From contig CAVWBP010000009.1 in assembly GCA_963753165.1 (NCBI GenBank), positions 186,001-250,000 of the forward strand: DNA of 64,000 nucleotides, read 5' to 3'. This DNA comes from JAKLQR01 sp963753165 (GTDB lineage Bacteria; Nitrospirota; Thermodesulfovibrionia; Thermodesulfovibrionales; SM23-35). This document shows, piece by piece, positions 17,794 to 25,798 of this stretch. The position numbers were made by a program, and so were the translations under genes. Position 1 is the stretch's first letter; every line of letters starts with the position of its first letter. The notes under the pieces were generated by a model. It made no database searches. It had not been told where the DNA came from and was given only the letters and a program-made list of their open reading frames with translations.

Positions 17794-18632
17794 CGAAAAG
17801 AATCATCCCTTGTCTCGATGTGAAAGACGGCCGGGTCGTCAAAGGGGTGAGTTTCGTGAACCTGCGTGATGCGGGTGACCCGGTCCAGAATGCGCGGTTT
17901 TACGACGAACAGGGCGCTGACGAGCTTATATTCCTTGACATAACCGCTTCACACGAAAAGAGAAATATCATCCTTGATGTCGTCAGGAAGACCGCAGAGG
18001 ATGTGTTTATGCCGCTGACTGTCGGAGGCGGCATAAAGACGCTTGACGACATAAGGGATCTCCTGAAAGCGGGGTGTGATAAGGTTTCGATCAATACAAC
18101 CGCAGTAAAAGACCCGTATTTTGTGAGCAGGGCGGCAGAGAAATTCGGAAGTCAATGTATCGTCGTCGCAATCGATGCGAAAAGGGTTCCGGGCACACAG
18201 TTCGATGCGACCGGCGAAGACTGGTTTGATGAGAAGGACTTACAGGAGGTGTGCCTCAGAATACCGCCGCAGGATTCTTTAACGTGGGCGATTTCAACTC
18301 ACGGCGGGAGGACGATGAAGCGCATAGATGCCGTTCAATGGGCCAGAAAGATGGAAGAACTCGGAGCAGGCGAGTTCATGCTCACCAGCATGGACAAGGA
18401 CGGCACGAAAAACGGATACGATATCGAGTTGACCAGGGAGATATCAGAGGCGGTATCGATCCCTGTGATAGCTTCAGGCGGGGCCGGTACCCTTGAACAT
18501 CTCTACGATGCCCTTGCGAAGGGAAAAGCAGATGCGGTGCTCGCCGCTTCCATATTCCATTACAGGGAATATACAGTCAACGAGGCAAAGGAATATCTCA
18601 GGGCAAAAGGGATAGCAGTCCGTTTACCATAA
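17787..18632 (+). CDS. hisF: Imidazole glycerol phosphate synthase cyclase subunit, with an insertion
   Basis: Makes IGP and AICAR from PRFAR and ammonia supplied by HisH (not in this window). Catalytic Asp11 (IIPCLDVKDGRVVKG) and the second Asp (VVAIDAKR) are present, as are the phosphate loops TVGGGI and ASGGAG. The chain is 281 residues against the usual 250-255: between VVAIDAKR and STHGGR there are about 37 residues, including DATGEDWFDEKDLQEV, roughly 20-25 more than normal. The frame is intact on both sides, so the insertion is probably tolerated. Confidence 0.94.
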   Translation: MLAKRIIPCLDVKDGRVVKGVSFVNLRDAGDPVQNARFYDEQGADELIFLDITASHEKRNIILDVVRKTAEDVFMPLTVGGGIKTLDDIRDLLKAGCDKVSINTTAVKDPYFVSRAAEKFGSQCIVVAIDAKRVPGTQFDATGEDWFDEKDLQEVCLRIPPQDSLTWAISTHGGRTMKRIDAVQWARKMEELGAGEFMLTSMDKDGTKNGYDIELTREISEAVSIPVIASGGAGTLEHLYDALAKGKADAVLAASIFHYREYTVNEAKEYLRAKGIAVRLP

Positions 18633-18665
18633 AAACTCAGTGAATAATGCTGGTCGGGCCGTTTC

Positions 18666-18935
18666 ATGAAAATTCCGTTCACAAAATCGAAAAAAGGTAT
18701 CACGATAAAGGTCAGGGTGGAGCCCAGGTCATCGCGCAGAGGGATCACGGGTCTCACCGCTGATTCCCTGAAAGTAAAAGTCCATGCGCCGCCTGTTGAT
18801 GGTTCGGCGAATGAAGAACTCAGAGAAATCCTTTCAGAAGAGTTCCGGATCAGGAAGTCTGCCATTACGGTAATAAAAGGGATTTCTTCAAAAGACAAAC
18901 TGGTGGAAATAGCAGGGATAGACGCTCTTCCCTGA
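18666..18935 (+). CDS. DUF167 (YggU family) protein
   Basis: Small protein (89 residues) of the conserved YggU/DUF167 family, whose function is not established. The typical pattern is visible: ITIKVRVEPRSSRRGI, LKVKVHAPPVDGSANEEL and RKSAITVIKGISSKDKLVEI. Sits between hisF and serS on the same strand with short gaps and is likely co-transcribed. Confidence 0.9.
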   Translation: MKIPFTKSKKGITIKVRVEPRSSRRGITGLTADSLKVKVHAPPVDGSANEELREILSEEFRIRKSAITVIKGISSKDKLVEIAGIDALP

Positions 18936-18978
18936 ACCCACTGAGTGCAAGCGCAGAGTATTGAAAGGAGAAGCGCGG

Positions 18979-20244
18979 ATGCTTGATGCGAGATTTGTGA
19001 GGGAAAATATTGAGCTGATAAAAAAATCTCTCGACGACAGACATTACCCCGTAACGTTTGATGAATTCCTTCAGATTGAGGAGAAACGGCTGGCATTCCA
19101 AAGGGAATCGGAAGAACTCAGGAATAAAAGGAATGTCGTGTCGGAAGAGATAGCGAAACTGAAGTCCCGGAAAGAGGATGCAACGCCACAAATCGAAGCG
19201 ATGAAGCGCGTTGCCGATCAGATAAAGGCACTCGATGACCGGATTAAAACACTGGAAGAGAAAACGGGTGCATTTCTCTTAAACCTCCCCAATATCCCCC
19301 ATGAGTCGGTGCCTCCAGGAAAGGATGAATCGGAAAATCCAGAATTGAGGAGATGGGGTGAAGCGCGGCAGTTCGATTTCGAACCTTTGAACCACTGGGA
19401 CATCGGCGAGATGCTCGATATTATTGATTTTGACCGGGGGGCAAAAATTGCCGGGGCACGGTTCTCCCTGATGAAGGGAATGGGGGCAAAGCTGGAACGT
19501 GCGCTCATGAATTTCATGCTCGATCTGAACACATCCAAAGGATACAAAGAGGTTTTTCCGCCCATTCTCGTCAACCGGGAGAGCATGACAGGCACAGGGC
19601 AGCTGCCGAAATTCGAACAGGAGCTCTTCAGGATCGCAGATCCCGAATTTTTTCTCATTCCCACCGCCGAAGTGCCGGTAACGAACATCCACAGGAATGA
19701 AATCCTGAACGAGCAGGACCTTCCGATTAACTATACCGCATATACACCATGTTTCAGAAGAGAGGCCGGGTCATATGGAAAGGATGTGAGGGGGCTTATC
19801 CGTCAGCATCAGTTCAACAAGGTTGAGATGGTGAAGTTCGTAACGCCGGAAACCTCTTTTGACGAGCTTGAGTCTCTCACAGGGAACGCTGAAGAGATCC
19901 TTCAAAAACTGGAACTTCCCTACAGAGTGATCGCACTCTGCACCGGCGACCTTGGATTTTCTTCAGCAAAGACCTATGATCTCGAGGTTTGGCTTCCCGG
20001 CCAGCAGCGTTATCGTGAGATATCGTCCTGTTCAAACTTCACGGATTTTCAGGCCAGGAGAGCGAATATCCGGTTCAGAAGGCAGGGGAAGAAGGGTACG
20101 GAGTTTGTGCATACGCTCAACGGTTCGGGGCTCGCAATCGGCCGCACCCTGGTTGCGGTTCTCGAAAACTATCAGCAGAAAAACGGAAGCATACTTGTTC
20201 CTGCCGCGCTCAGGCCCTATATGGACATCGAAGTGATTCAGTAA
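18979..20244 (+). CDS. serS: Seryl-tRNA synthetase
   Basis: Class II synthetase that charges tRNA-Ser. The N-terminal part (residues 1-105) is the antiparallel coiled-coil arm (LDARFVRENIELIKKSL, rich in Glu/Lys). The catalytic domain shows motif 2 (YTPCFRREAGSYGKDVRGLI) and motif 3 (NGSGLAIGRTLVAVLENYQ). The frame opens at a TTG at 18961 but AAGGAG sits 9 bases before the ATG at 18979, which gives the normal MLDARFV start and 422 residues. Confidence 0.96.
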   Translation: MLDARFVRENIELIKKSLDDRHYPVTFDEFLQIEEKRLAFQRESEELRNKRNVVSEEIAKLKSRKEDATPQIEAMKRVADQIKALDDRIKTLEEKTGAFLLNLPNIPHESVPPGKDESENPELRRWGEARQFDFEPLNHWDIGEMLDIIDFDRGAKIAGARFSLMKGMGAKLERALMNFMLDLNTSKGYKEVFPPILVNRESMTGTGQLPKFEQELFRIADPEFFLIPTAEVPVTNIHRNEILNEQDLPINYTAYTPCFRREAGSYGKDVRGLIRQHQFNKVEMVKFVTPETSFDELESLTGNAEEILQKLELPYRVIALCTGDLGFSSAKTYDLEVWLPGQQRYREISSCSNFTDFQARRANIRFRRQGKKGTEFVHTLNGSGLAIGRTLVAVLENYQQKNGSILVPAALRPYMDIEVIQ

Positions 20245-20332
20245 GACATGATAAATCCGTAAGCAGACAGAAGAGATCGAACGGAAAATCCTCCATCCAG
20301 GGGCATGCCTGAGCGCCCGGAGTAAAGGGAGA

Positions 20333-21286
20333 GTGAAGCCTGAAAAAGAAGGCGATATCAGGACATGCTTCCAGCGGGACAGGGACAGAATTATCCATTC
20401 GAAGTCTTTCAGGAGGCTTAAACATAAAACCCAGGTCTTCCTTGCGCCAAGAGGGGACCATTACAGGACAAGACTGACGCATGTGCTCGAAGTATCCCAG
20501 ATTGCGAGAACAATAGCACGGGCATTGAGACTGAATGAGGACCTGACCGAAGCGGTTGCGCTCGGCCATGACCTTGGACATACCCCTTTTGGTCATGCCG
20601 GAGAAGATATATTGCGGGAGATACATCCCGGCGGGTTTGACCACTACAAGCAGAGTATCAGGGTTGTTGACTTCCTTGAAAAAGGCGGCAGAGGCTTGAA
20701 CCTTACCCACGAAGTAAGGAACGGTATTCTCAAACATTCGAAGGGAAAAGGACTGATTATCCCTGAATCGAAAGCGCATAAGGCAGATACGCTCGAAGGA
20801 CAGGTTGTCCGGATTTCCGACATCATTGCCTATATAAACCATGACCTTGACGATGCAATGAGGGCAGGAGTAATAAAAAAGACGGACATCCCTAAAAATG
20901 TGAATAAAGCGCTCGGAGATACCCATGCGCAAAGAATAGACACTATGGTGAAGGATGTGGTTTATCAATCCCTCAAAACAGACCTGGAATCCCTTGCCAT
21001 GAGCGGGGAGGTCCTCACCACAACTTACAGGCTCAGAGATTTCCTCTATGAGCGCGTATACGAAAGTGAAATGATACTCCGGGAGTTCAAAAAGGCGAAG
21101 AGAATCCTCCGCGACTTATATGCATATTATATTGAACACCTTCAAGAGGTAACTATTCATGTTCCGACAGGGGGAAAAAGCAATAACCATCAGATGGTGT
21201 GTGATTTCATTGCAGGCATGACCGACAGATTTGCCCTGATGACCTATGAGAGGATTTTCCTCCCGCAGCAATGGACTGTTATTTAA
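20333..21286 (+). CDS. dgt: dGTP triphosphohydrolase-like HD protein, start unclear
   Basis: HD-domain hydrolase that splits dGTP (or other dNTPs) into nucleoside and tripolyphosphate. Seen: RDRDRIIHSKSFRRLKHKTQ, then the metal-binding residues HVLE and GHDLGHTPFGHAGED, later HSK.. and AYINHDLDD. The first usable start is GTG at 20333, but the upstream frame back to a TAA at 20252-20254 still reads like the family N-terminus (QTEEIERKILHPGACLSARS then KGR), with no ATG, GTG or TTG in it. The true gene probably starts near 20248-20255, by an ATC start or an uncorrected single-base error. Confidence 0.9.
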   Translation: MKPEKEGDIRTCFQRDRDRIIHSKSFRRLKHKTQVFLAPRGDHYRTRLTHVLEVSQIARTIARALRLNEDLTEAVALGHDLGHTPFGHAGEDILREIHPGGFDHYKQSIRVVDFLEKGGRGLNLTHEVRNGILKHSKGKGLIIPESKAHKADTLEGQVVRISDIIAYINHDLDDAMRAGVIKKTDIPKNVNKALGDTHAQRIDTMVKDVVYQSLKTDLESLAMSGEVLTTTYRLRDFLYERVYESEMILREFKKAKRILRDLYAYYIEHLQEVTIHVPTGGKSNNHQMVCDFIAGMTDRFALMTYERIFLPQQWTVI

Positions 21287-21396
21287 CAAACGCTAAAAAT
21301 AAGGATTGGGGAATCGGCCCGAATTTCAGGCAGGAACAGGAACAGGAAAGAAAAAATGCTTAAAATATAGCGAGAGGATATATTATAATTAATAGA

Positions 21397-22008
21397 ATGA
21401 TTACATTCGGCGAAAAAATGAGAAAGCTTATGAAGGCAAGGGGAATAAAGGCAATAACTCTTGCTCAACGAATGGGGGTGAGCTGTGCATATGTCAGCCA
21501 GCTGGTTACCGGGATACGGAGACCGGGGAGAGAGACGTTGCTGAAGTTGTCCAGATCGCTGGAAGTGCCCCTGGAGACTCTCCTTTCGATGGAATCCGAT
21601 TCATCTGATAAAATTTTTATTTCGAGAAAAATCCCTGTCCTTGATGAATCCCAGGTCTTGGCCTGGGGAGATTTTATAGATCTCGATTATCCTATGCTGG
21701 TAGCCCAGACCTTCGAATACGCAACAACCGACGATTCGAATGCATTCTACATTACCGCGAAAGCACTCTCGTCCTGCGGGGGGCTTGAATTGTGCGACCT
21801 CATACTGGTCGAGCCGAACAAAGAGGTTGCCAGCGGCGATACGGTTTTTGCCTGGTCTCCAAAAGGCGCATCGATAAGAAAAATCCTTATGAAGGACAAT
21901 ATGGTCATCCTCCTTGACGAGAAACGGGACCCTGTTGTGTTGGCTAAAGACAACGCCCAGGAAGAATGGAAGTACTACCGCGTCAGTCAGTGTATCAGAA
22001 AACTGTAG
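21397..22008 (+). CDS. HTH/S24-type transcriptional regulator (LexA/CI-like)
   Basis: A 203-residue regulator. Residues 5-62 are an XRE helix-turn-helix (LAQRMGVSCAYVSQLVTGIR). The C-terminal half (about 85-200) resembles the S24 LexA/CI domain: ALSSCGGLELCDLILVEP matches the GDSMxPxIxxGD pattern, keeping the Ser, while GASIRKI aligns with the catalytic Lys region but has Arg at the Lys position. Self-cleavage may therefore be weak or lost. No phage genes are nearby. A TATAAT-like box lies a few bases before the ATG. Its target is unknown; the promoter-operator at 22082-22128 is the nearest candidate. Confidence 0.8.
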   Translation: MITFGEKMRKLMKARGIKAITLAQRMGVSCAYVSQLVTGIRRPGRETLLKLSRSLEVPLETLLSMESDSSDKIFISRKIPVLDESQVLAWGDFIDLDYPMLVAQTFEYATTDDSNAFYITAKALSSCGGLELCDLILVEPNKEVASGDTVFAWSPKGASIRKILMKDNMVILLDEKRDPVVLAKDNAQEEWKYYRVSQCIRKL

Positions 22009-22081
22009 TCCCTTTTTCCCGCAAAATTAGCTCTCTTATACGTAAATAAAAATTATTAATCACCGCCGAGCAGAATCCCCA

Positions 22082-22128
22082 TTGACATTTATTAAAGCAT
22101 TTGCTAATATTTTTACTGTTACAGTAAA
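22082..22128 (+). promoter_or_regulatory. Strong sigma-70 promoter with overlapping palindromic operator
   Basis: TTGACA at 22082-22087 and TAATAT at 22105-22110 are separated by exactly 17 bases. The predicted start point (about 22117) lies in the palindrome TTTACTGTTACAGTAAA (22112-22128), perfect except for its centre base; TTGCTA and TAGCAA further extend the symmetry to 22101-22140. This looks like a repressor-controlled promoter. Confidence 0.7.
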
Positions 22129-22206
22129 GTGATATAGCAAGGATTTAAGGTTTTTATAAACTCCCCCCATTATAGTGGCAGAAGTCCTTTCTGCCACTAT
22201 TTTTTT
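22117..22206 (+). ncRNA. Candidate small regulatory RNA of about 90 nt
   Basis: The span from the predicted start of the promoter above to the T-run of the terminator below holds no open frame with a ribosome site. Its middle contains ACTCCCCCCAT (22170 region), a C-rich patch that could pair with Shine-Dalgarno sequences, flanked by AT-rich bases, and its 3' end is an intrinsic terminator. This is the layout of a trans-acting sRNA. The alternative is an attenuated leader of the GTPase gene at 22309. No known RNA family was recognised. Confidence 0.5.
22172..22206 (+). terminator. Rho-independent terminator
   Basis: ATAGTGGCAGAA and TTCTGCCACTAT form a 12-bp stem with a short loop, followed by seven T on the plus strand (22200-22206). 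No A-run precedes it, so it works in the plus direction only. Confidence 0.88.
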
Positions 22207-22308
22207 CTCCAGCGGTTTTCTTCAGCGTTCCATATTGTGCAGATTCATGAATACTATATAATAATCTTACCGAAATGAACGAAAGCGGCGTTATAAGGAC
22301 GGATCATC

Positions 22309-23301
22309 ATGCCTGCTAATCTCCCGCCGGAATATTTCGAAGCTGAAAAAAGGTTCAAACAGGCGGTCACTGCGGCGGAGAAGACCAGCGCGCTTGAGGA
22401 CCTCATTGCAACTGTTCCGAAGCATAAAGGTACGGATAAACTGAGAGCTGATCTGAGAAAGCGCCTCTCTCAGTTGAGAAAAGAGGCAATGAGCAAAAAG
22501 AAAGGGGGGAGGGGAGATCTCTATGTTGTGCAGAAAGAAGGAGCGGCACAGATAGGTCTCGTCGGCTTTCCGAATGCCGGCAAATCCTCGCTCCTCGCGT
22601 GTCTGACAAACGCTTCTCCCGTTATTGCCGAGTATCCTCTCTCGACACTGAATCCTCTTCCGGGAATGATGCCCTTTGAGGATATTCAGATTCAACTGGT
22701 TGATCTGCCGCCGATAGGCAATGAATCGACCGATGGGTGGGTTTCGGGTATCCTGCGGTATTCAGATGCACTGGCGCTTGTGCTCGATCTTTCAGAAGGC
22801 CCTGAGATTCAGGCGGAACTCCTCATTGAACAACTTGAGCGCTGGAATATCCGGCCAGTCACTCCTTTGCTCCCGGAGCCAGAGGACGGAACAGGGCGGA
22901 ATATTGTGCGCAAAAGAACTCTTCTGGCCTGCAACAAAGCAGACCTGCCGGATGCGGACGAGAAATTTCTCAGACTCAGCGCACAATACGGAAAGACCTA
23001 TCCTTGTGTCGCGCTCTCTGCCAGGAAGAAAGAAAATATCGAGGAACTGAAAAGAGAACTGTTCGCTCTTGCAGGCATAATCAGAGTGTATTCGAAGCCT
23101 CCGGGGAAAGAGCCGGACCTGTCGAAGCCCTTCACCGTACCGTCGGGTTCTACTATTCTTGACCTCGCAAGAACAATCCATAAGGATTTTACCGGGGGCC
23201 TGAAGTATGCCCGCATATGGGGTTCAGCGCGGTTTGACGGCCAGAGAGTTGAAAAGACCTATGTCCTGCAGGACAGGGATGTGGTGGAATTTCACGCCTG
23301 A
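22309..23301 (+). CDS. DRG/Obg-like GTPase with TGS domain
   Basis: A 330-residue GTPase. After a helical N-terminal part (residues 1-80) come G1 GFPNAGKSSLL, G3 VDLPP, and G4 NKAD, then a TGS domain from about 245 to 330 (KPFTVPSGSTILDLARTIHK, ending DRDVVEFHA). This layout matches the archaeal/eukaryotic DRG type more than classical ObgE, which has a glycine-rich N-terminal domain. TGS proteins often work at the ribosome. The tail is convergent with gyrA, 7 bases apart. Confidence 0.87.
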   Translation: MPANLPPEYFEAEKRFKQAVTAAEKTSALEDLIATVPKHKGTDKLRADLRKRLSQLRKEAMSKKKGGRGDLYVVQKEGAAQIGLVGFPNAGKSSLLACLTNASPVIAEYPLSTLNPLPGMMPFEDIQIQLVDLPPIGNESTDGWVSGILRYSDALALVLDLSEGPEIQAELLIEQLERWNIRPVTPLLPEPEDGTGRNIVRKRTLLACNKADLPDADEKFLRLSAQYGKTYPCVALSARKKENIEELKRELFALAGIIRVYSKPPGKEPDLSKPFTVPSGSTILDLARTIHKDFTGGLKYARIWGSARFDGQRVEKTYVLQDRDVVEFHA

Positions 23302-23308
23302 GAGGGTG

Positions 23309-25717
23309 CTAATCTTTTTCGACAACCTTCCCGATGCTGACAATTTTATCATCTCCCTCTACGTCCATGAGCTTTACGCCCTGGGTGTTTCTTCCGTGCA
23401 GGGAAATATTGCCGGCTACAGTCCGGATGAGTTTTCCTGAACTGGTTATCATAACGATCTCATCCTCGTCTCTCACCTGCAGGAGGCCGACAGCCTTCCC
23501 GCCTTTTTTTATGACTTTGATCGAGATGACCCCTTTGCCCCCTCGGCTTTGCACGGGATAATCCGAAATGTTGGATCGTTTGCCGAGGCCTCTTTCTGTG
23601 ACGGTTAAAATTGCAGTCTTCTCCTCCGCAACCTCAGCGGATACAACCTCGTCTCCCTTCGTCAGCCTGATCCCGCGAACGCCTATGGACGTTCTTCCGG
23701 TATCACGCACATCCTCCTCATTGAACCGGATAGATATCCCGTTTTTTGTCCCGATGATGAGATCACTCTTCCCGTTGGTCTTCTTGACCGCGATCAGTTC
23801 GTCTCCTTTTGCAAGGGTGATGGCGATGATTCCCTTTCCTCTCGGGTTGCTGTATTTTTCGAGGGCGGTCTTTTTCACCGTTCCCTTTTTCGTAAACATG
23901 ACGAGATATTCTTCCGTGAAATCACGCACGGGAAGCGCGGTGGCAATTCGTTCTCCTTCAGAGAGCGCAAGCAGATTAATCAGGGCCTTCCCTTTTGTCG
24001 CACGTCCTGCCTCCGGGAGCTGATAAGTCTTGAGCCAGTACAGACGGCCGAGGTTGGAGAAAAACAGCATATACGCATGGGTCGCGGCGATGAAGAGTTC
24101 TTTCACAAAATCCTCTTCCTTTGTTTCCATCCCGATCAGTCCCTTGCCGCCGCGGCGCTGGCTTCTGTATTCACTCAACGGATTTCGCTTGATATACCCG
24201 TGATGAGAGAGAGTGACCACCATCTCTTCGTCGGTGATGAGGTCTTCTATGGTAATCTCCTTCATTTCCGGCATAATCTCGGTCTTCCTTGCATCAGCAT
24301 ACTTTTGCTTTATCTCCAGGAGTTCGTCCCGAATGATCTGAGAAACAAGGGCATTATTTTCGAGGATAGCCTTCAGCCGGGCAATCTCTTTTAAGGTTTC
24401 TTTGTAATCCTGTATGATCTTCTCCCGTTCAAGACCGGTCAGCCTCTGGAGTTTCATGTCCAGGATAGCCTGCGCCTGGATTTGAGACAGAGGATAATCA
24501 CTCATCAATGCTGTTCTTGCCTCTTCCGGAGACTGCGATTTCCTGATAAGCGCTATGATCGCATCGAGGTGATCGATGGCTATCTTCAGACCTTCAAGGA
24601 TATGCGCTCTTTCTTCAGCTTTTCTTAACTCGTAACGGGTTCTCCTGAGTACGACATCCCGCCGGTGCTGCAGGAAAAGATTAAGCAACTCGTCCAGCTT
24701 GAGGACCTTGGGCTGATTATTTACAAGCGCAAGCATGATGATCCCGAAGGTTGTTTGCATCTGGGTGTGCTTGTACAGGTTGTTGAGAACGACTTGTGCC
24801 ATCTCGCCTCTTTTCAGTTCGAGCACAACCCTGATCCCATCCCTGTCCGACTCGTCCCGCAATTCTGATATGCCTTCGAGCTTCTTTTCCCTCACGAGCT
24901 GGGCGATCTTCTCGATCAACCGGGCTTTGTTCACCTGATACGGCAGTTCGGTGACGATGATGTTTTCACCGCCACGATGCTCGCGTTCGATTCTCGCCTT
25001 TGCCCTTACTTTAATGAGACCCTTCCCTTCGGAGTATGCCTGAAAAATGCCGTTCATTCCATGGATGATGCCCCCGGTCGGAAAATCAGGGCCCTGGACG
25101 CTCTTCATGAGATCTTTTAATGATGCATCCGGATTGTCCAGAAGCGTCATTAGCCCGTCGATAATTTCACCAAGGTTATGGGGAGGGATATTGGTAGCCA
25201 TGCCGACAGCGATTCCTGAAGATCCGTTGACAAGGAGATTCGGAACCCGAGAGGGAAGCACGACGGGTTCCTCTGACGTTTCGTCAAAATTAGAAACAAA
25301 ATTGACGGTTTCTTTGTCTATGTCGGCAAGCAGTTCTTCTGCGATTTTTGCAAGTCGTGCTTCCGTATACCGGTACGCAGCGGCCGGGTCCCCGTCAACA
25401 GAACCGAAATTGCCCTGACCGTCAACGAGAGTATACCGCATGTTGAAATCCTGGGCGAGCCTCACAAGGGCGTCGTACACCGCGGTATCACCATGGGGAT
25501 GATATTTTTTCAGGACTTCACCGACGACGCCGGCACATTTTGAATATTTTCTTCCCGGGAGCAGCCCTTCCCGGAACATTGCATACAGTATCCGCCGCTG
25601 GACAGGCTTCAACCCGTCCCTGACTTCCGGCAGCGCTCTTCCTATGATTACGCTCATCGCATAATCAAGATAAGAACCCTTCATTTCTTCTTCTATGCTT
25701 ATTGGTACCTTAGCCAT
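23309..25717 (-). CDS. gyrA: DNA gyrase subunit A
   Basis: Type II topoisomerase subunit that cuts and rejoins DNA; with GyrB it introduces negative supercoils. The active-site Tyr is in AAAYRYTEARL, the quinolone region reads HPHGDTAVYDALVR (Thr at the position of E. coli Ser83), and the C-terminal wrapping domain has the GyrA box QRRGGKG, which favours gyrase over topoisomerase IV ParC. The frame opens at 25747, but GAAGGAG precedes the ATG at 25717, giving the normal start AKVPISIEEEMKGSYLDYAM and about 802 residues. gyrB is not in this window. Confidence 0.95.
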   Translation of the reverse strand: MAKVPISIEEEMKGSYLDYAMSVIIGRALPEVRDGLKPVQRRILYAMFREGLLPGRKYSKCAGVVGEVLKKYHPHGDTAVYDALVRLAQDFNMRYTLVDGQGNFGSVDGDPAAAYRYTEARLAKIAEELLADIDKETVNFVSNFDETSEEPVVLPSRVPNLLVNGSSGIAVGMATNIPPHNLGEIIDGLMTLLDNPDASLKDLMKSVQGPDFPTGGIIHGMNGIFQAYSEGKGLIKVRAKARIEREHRGGENIIVTELPYQVNKARLIEKIAQLVREKKLEGISELRDESDRDGIRVVLELKRGEMAQVVLNNLYKHTQMQTTFGIIMLALVNNQPKVLKLDELLNLFLQHRRDVVLRRTRYELRKAEERAHILEGLKIAIDHLDAIIALIRKSQSPEEARTALMSDYPLSQIQAQAILDMKLQRLTGLEREKIIQDYKETLKEIARLKAILENNALVSQIIRDELLEIKQKYADARKTEIMPEMKEITIEDLITDEEMVVTLSHHGYIKRNPLSEYRSQRRGGKGLIGMETKEEDFVKELFIAATHAYMLFFSNLGRLYWLKTYQLPEAGRATKGKALINLLALSEGERIATALPVRDFTEEYLVMFTKKGTVKKTALEKYSNPRGKGIIAITLAKGDELIAVKKTNGKSDLIIGTKNGISIRFNEEDVRDTGRTSIGVRGIRLTKGDEVVSAEVAEEKTAILTVTERGLGKRSNISDYPVQSRGGKGVISIKVIKKGGKAVGLLQVRDEDEIVMITSSGKLIRTVAGNISLHGRNTQGVKLMDVEGDDKIVSIGKVVEKD

Positions 25718-25798
25718 GGAATCTCCTTCAAAAGTGTGGAACAGCAATTATTTTACCATATTGCTTTTCTTGACGGCTTAAAAATATAATTTAAGCAT

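Noticed and set aside
21397..22206. Prophage or genomic-island edge next to the S24-type repressor
   Set aside because: No integrase, attachment site, tRNA target or phage gene; flanked by housekeeping genes.
23309..25717. Topoisomerase IV subunit ParC
   Set aside because: The QRRGGKG GyrA box in the C-terminal domain supports gyrase.
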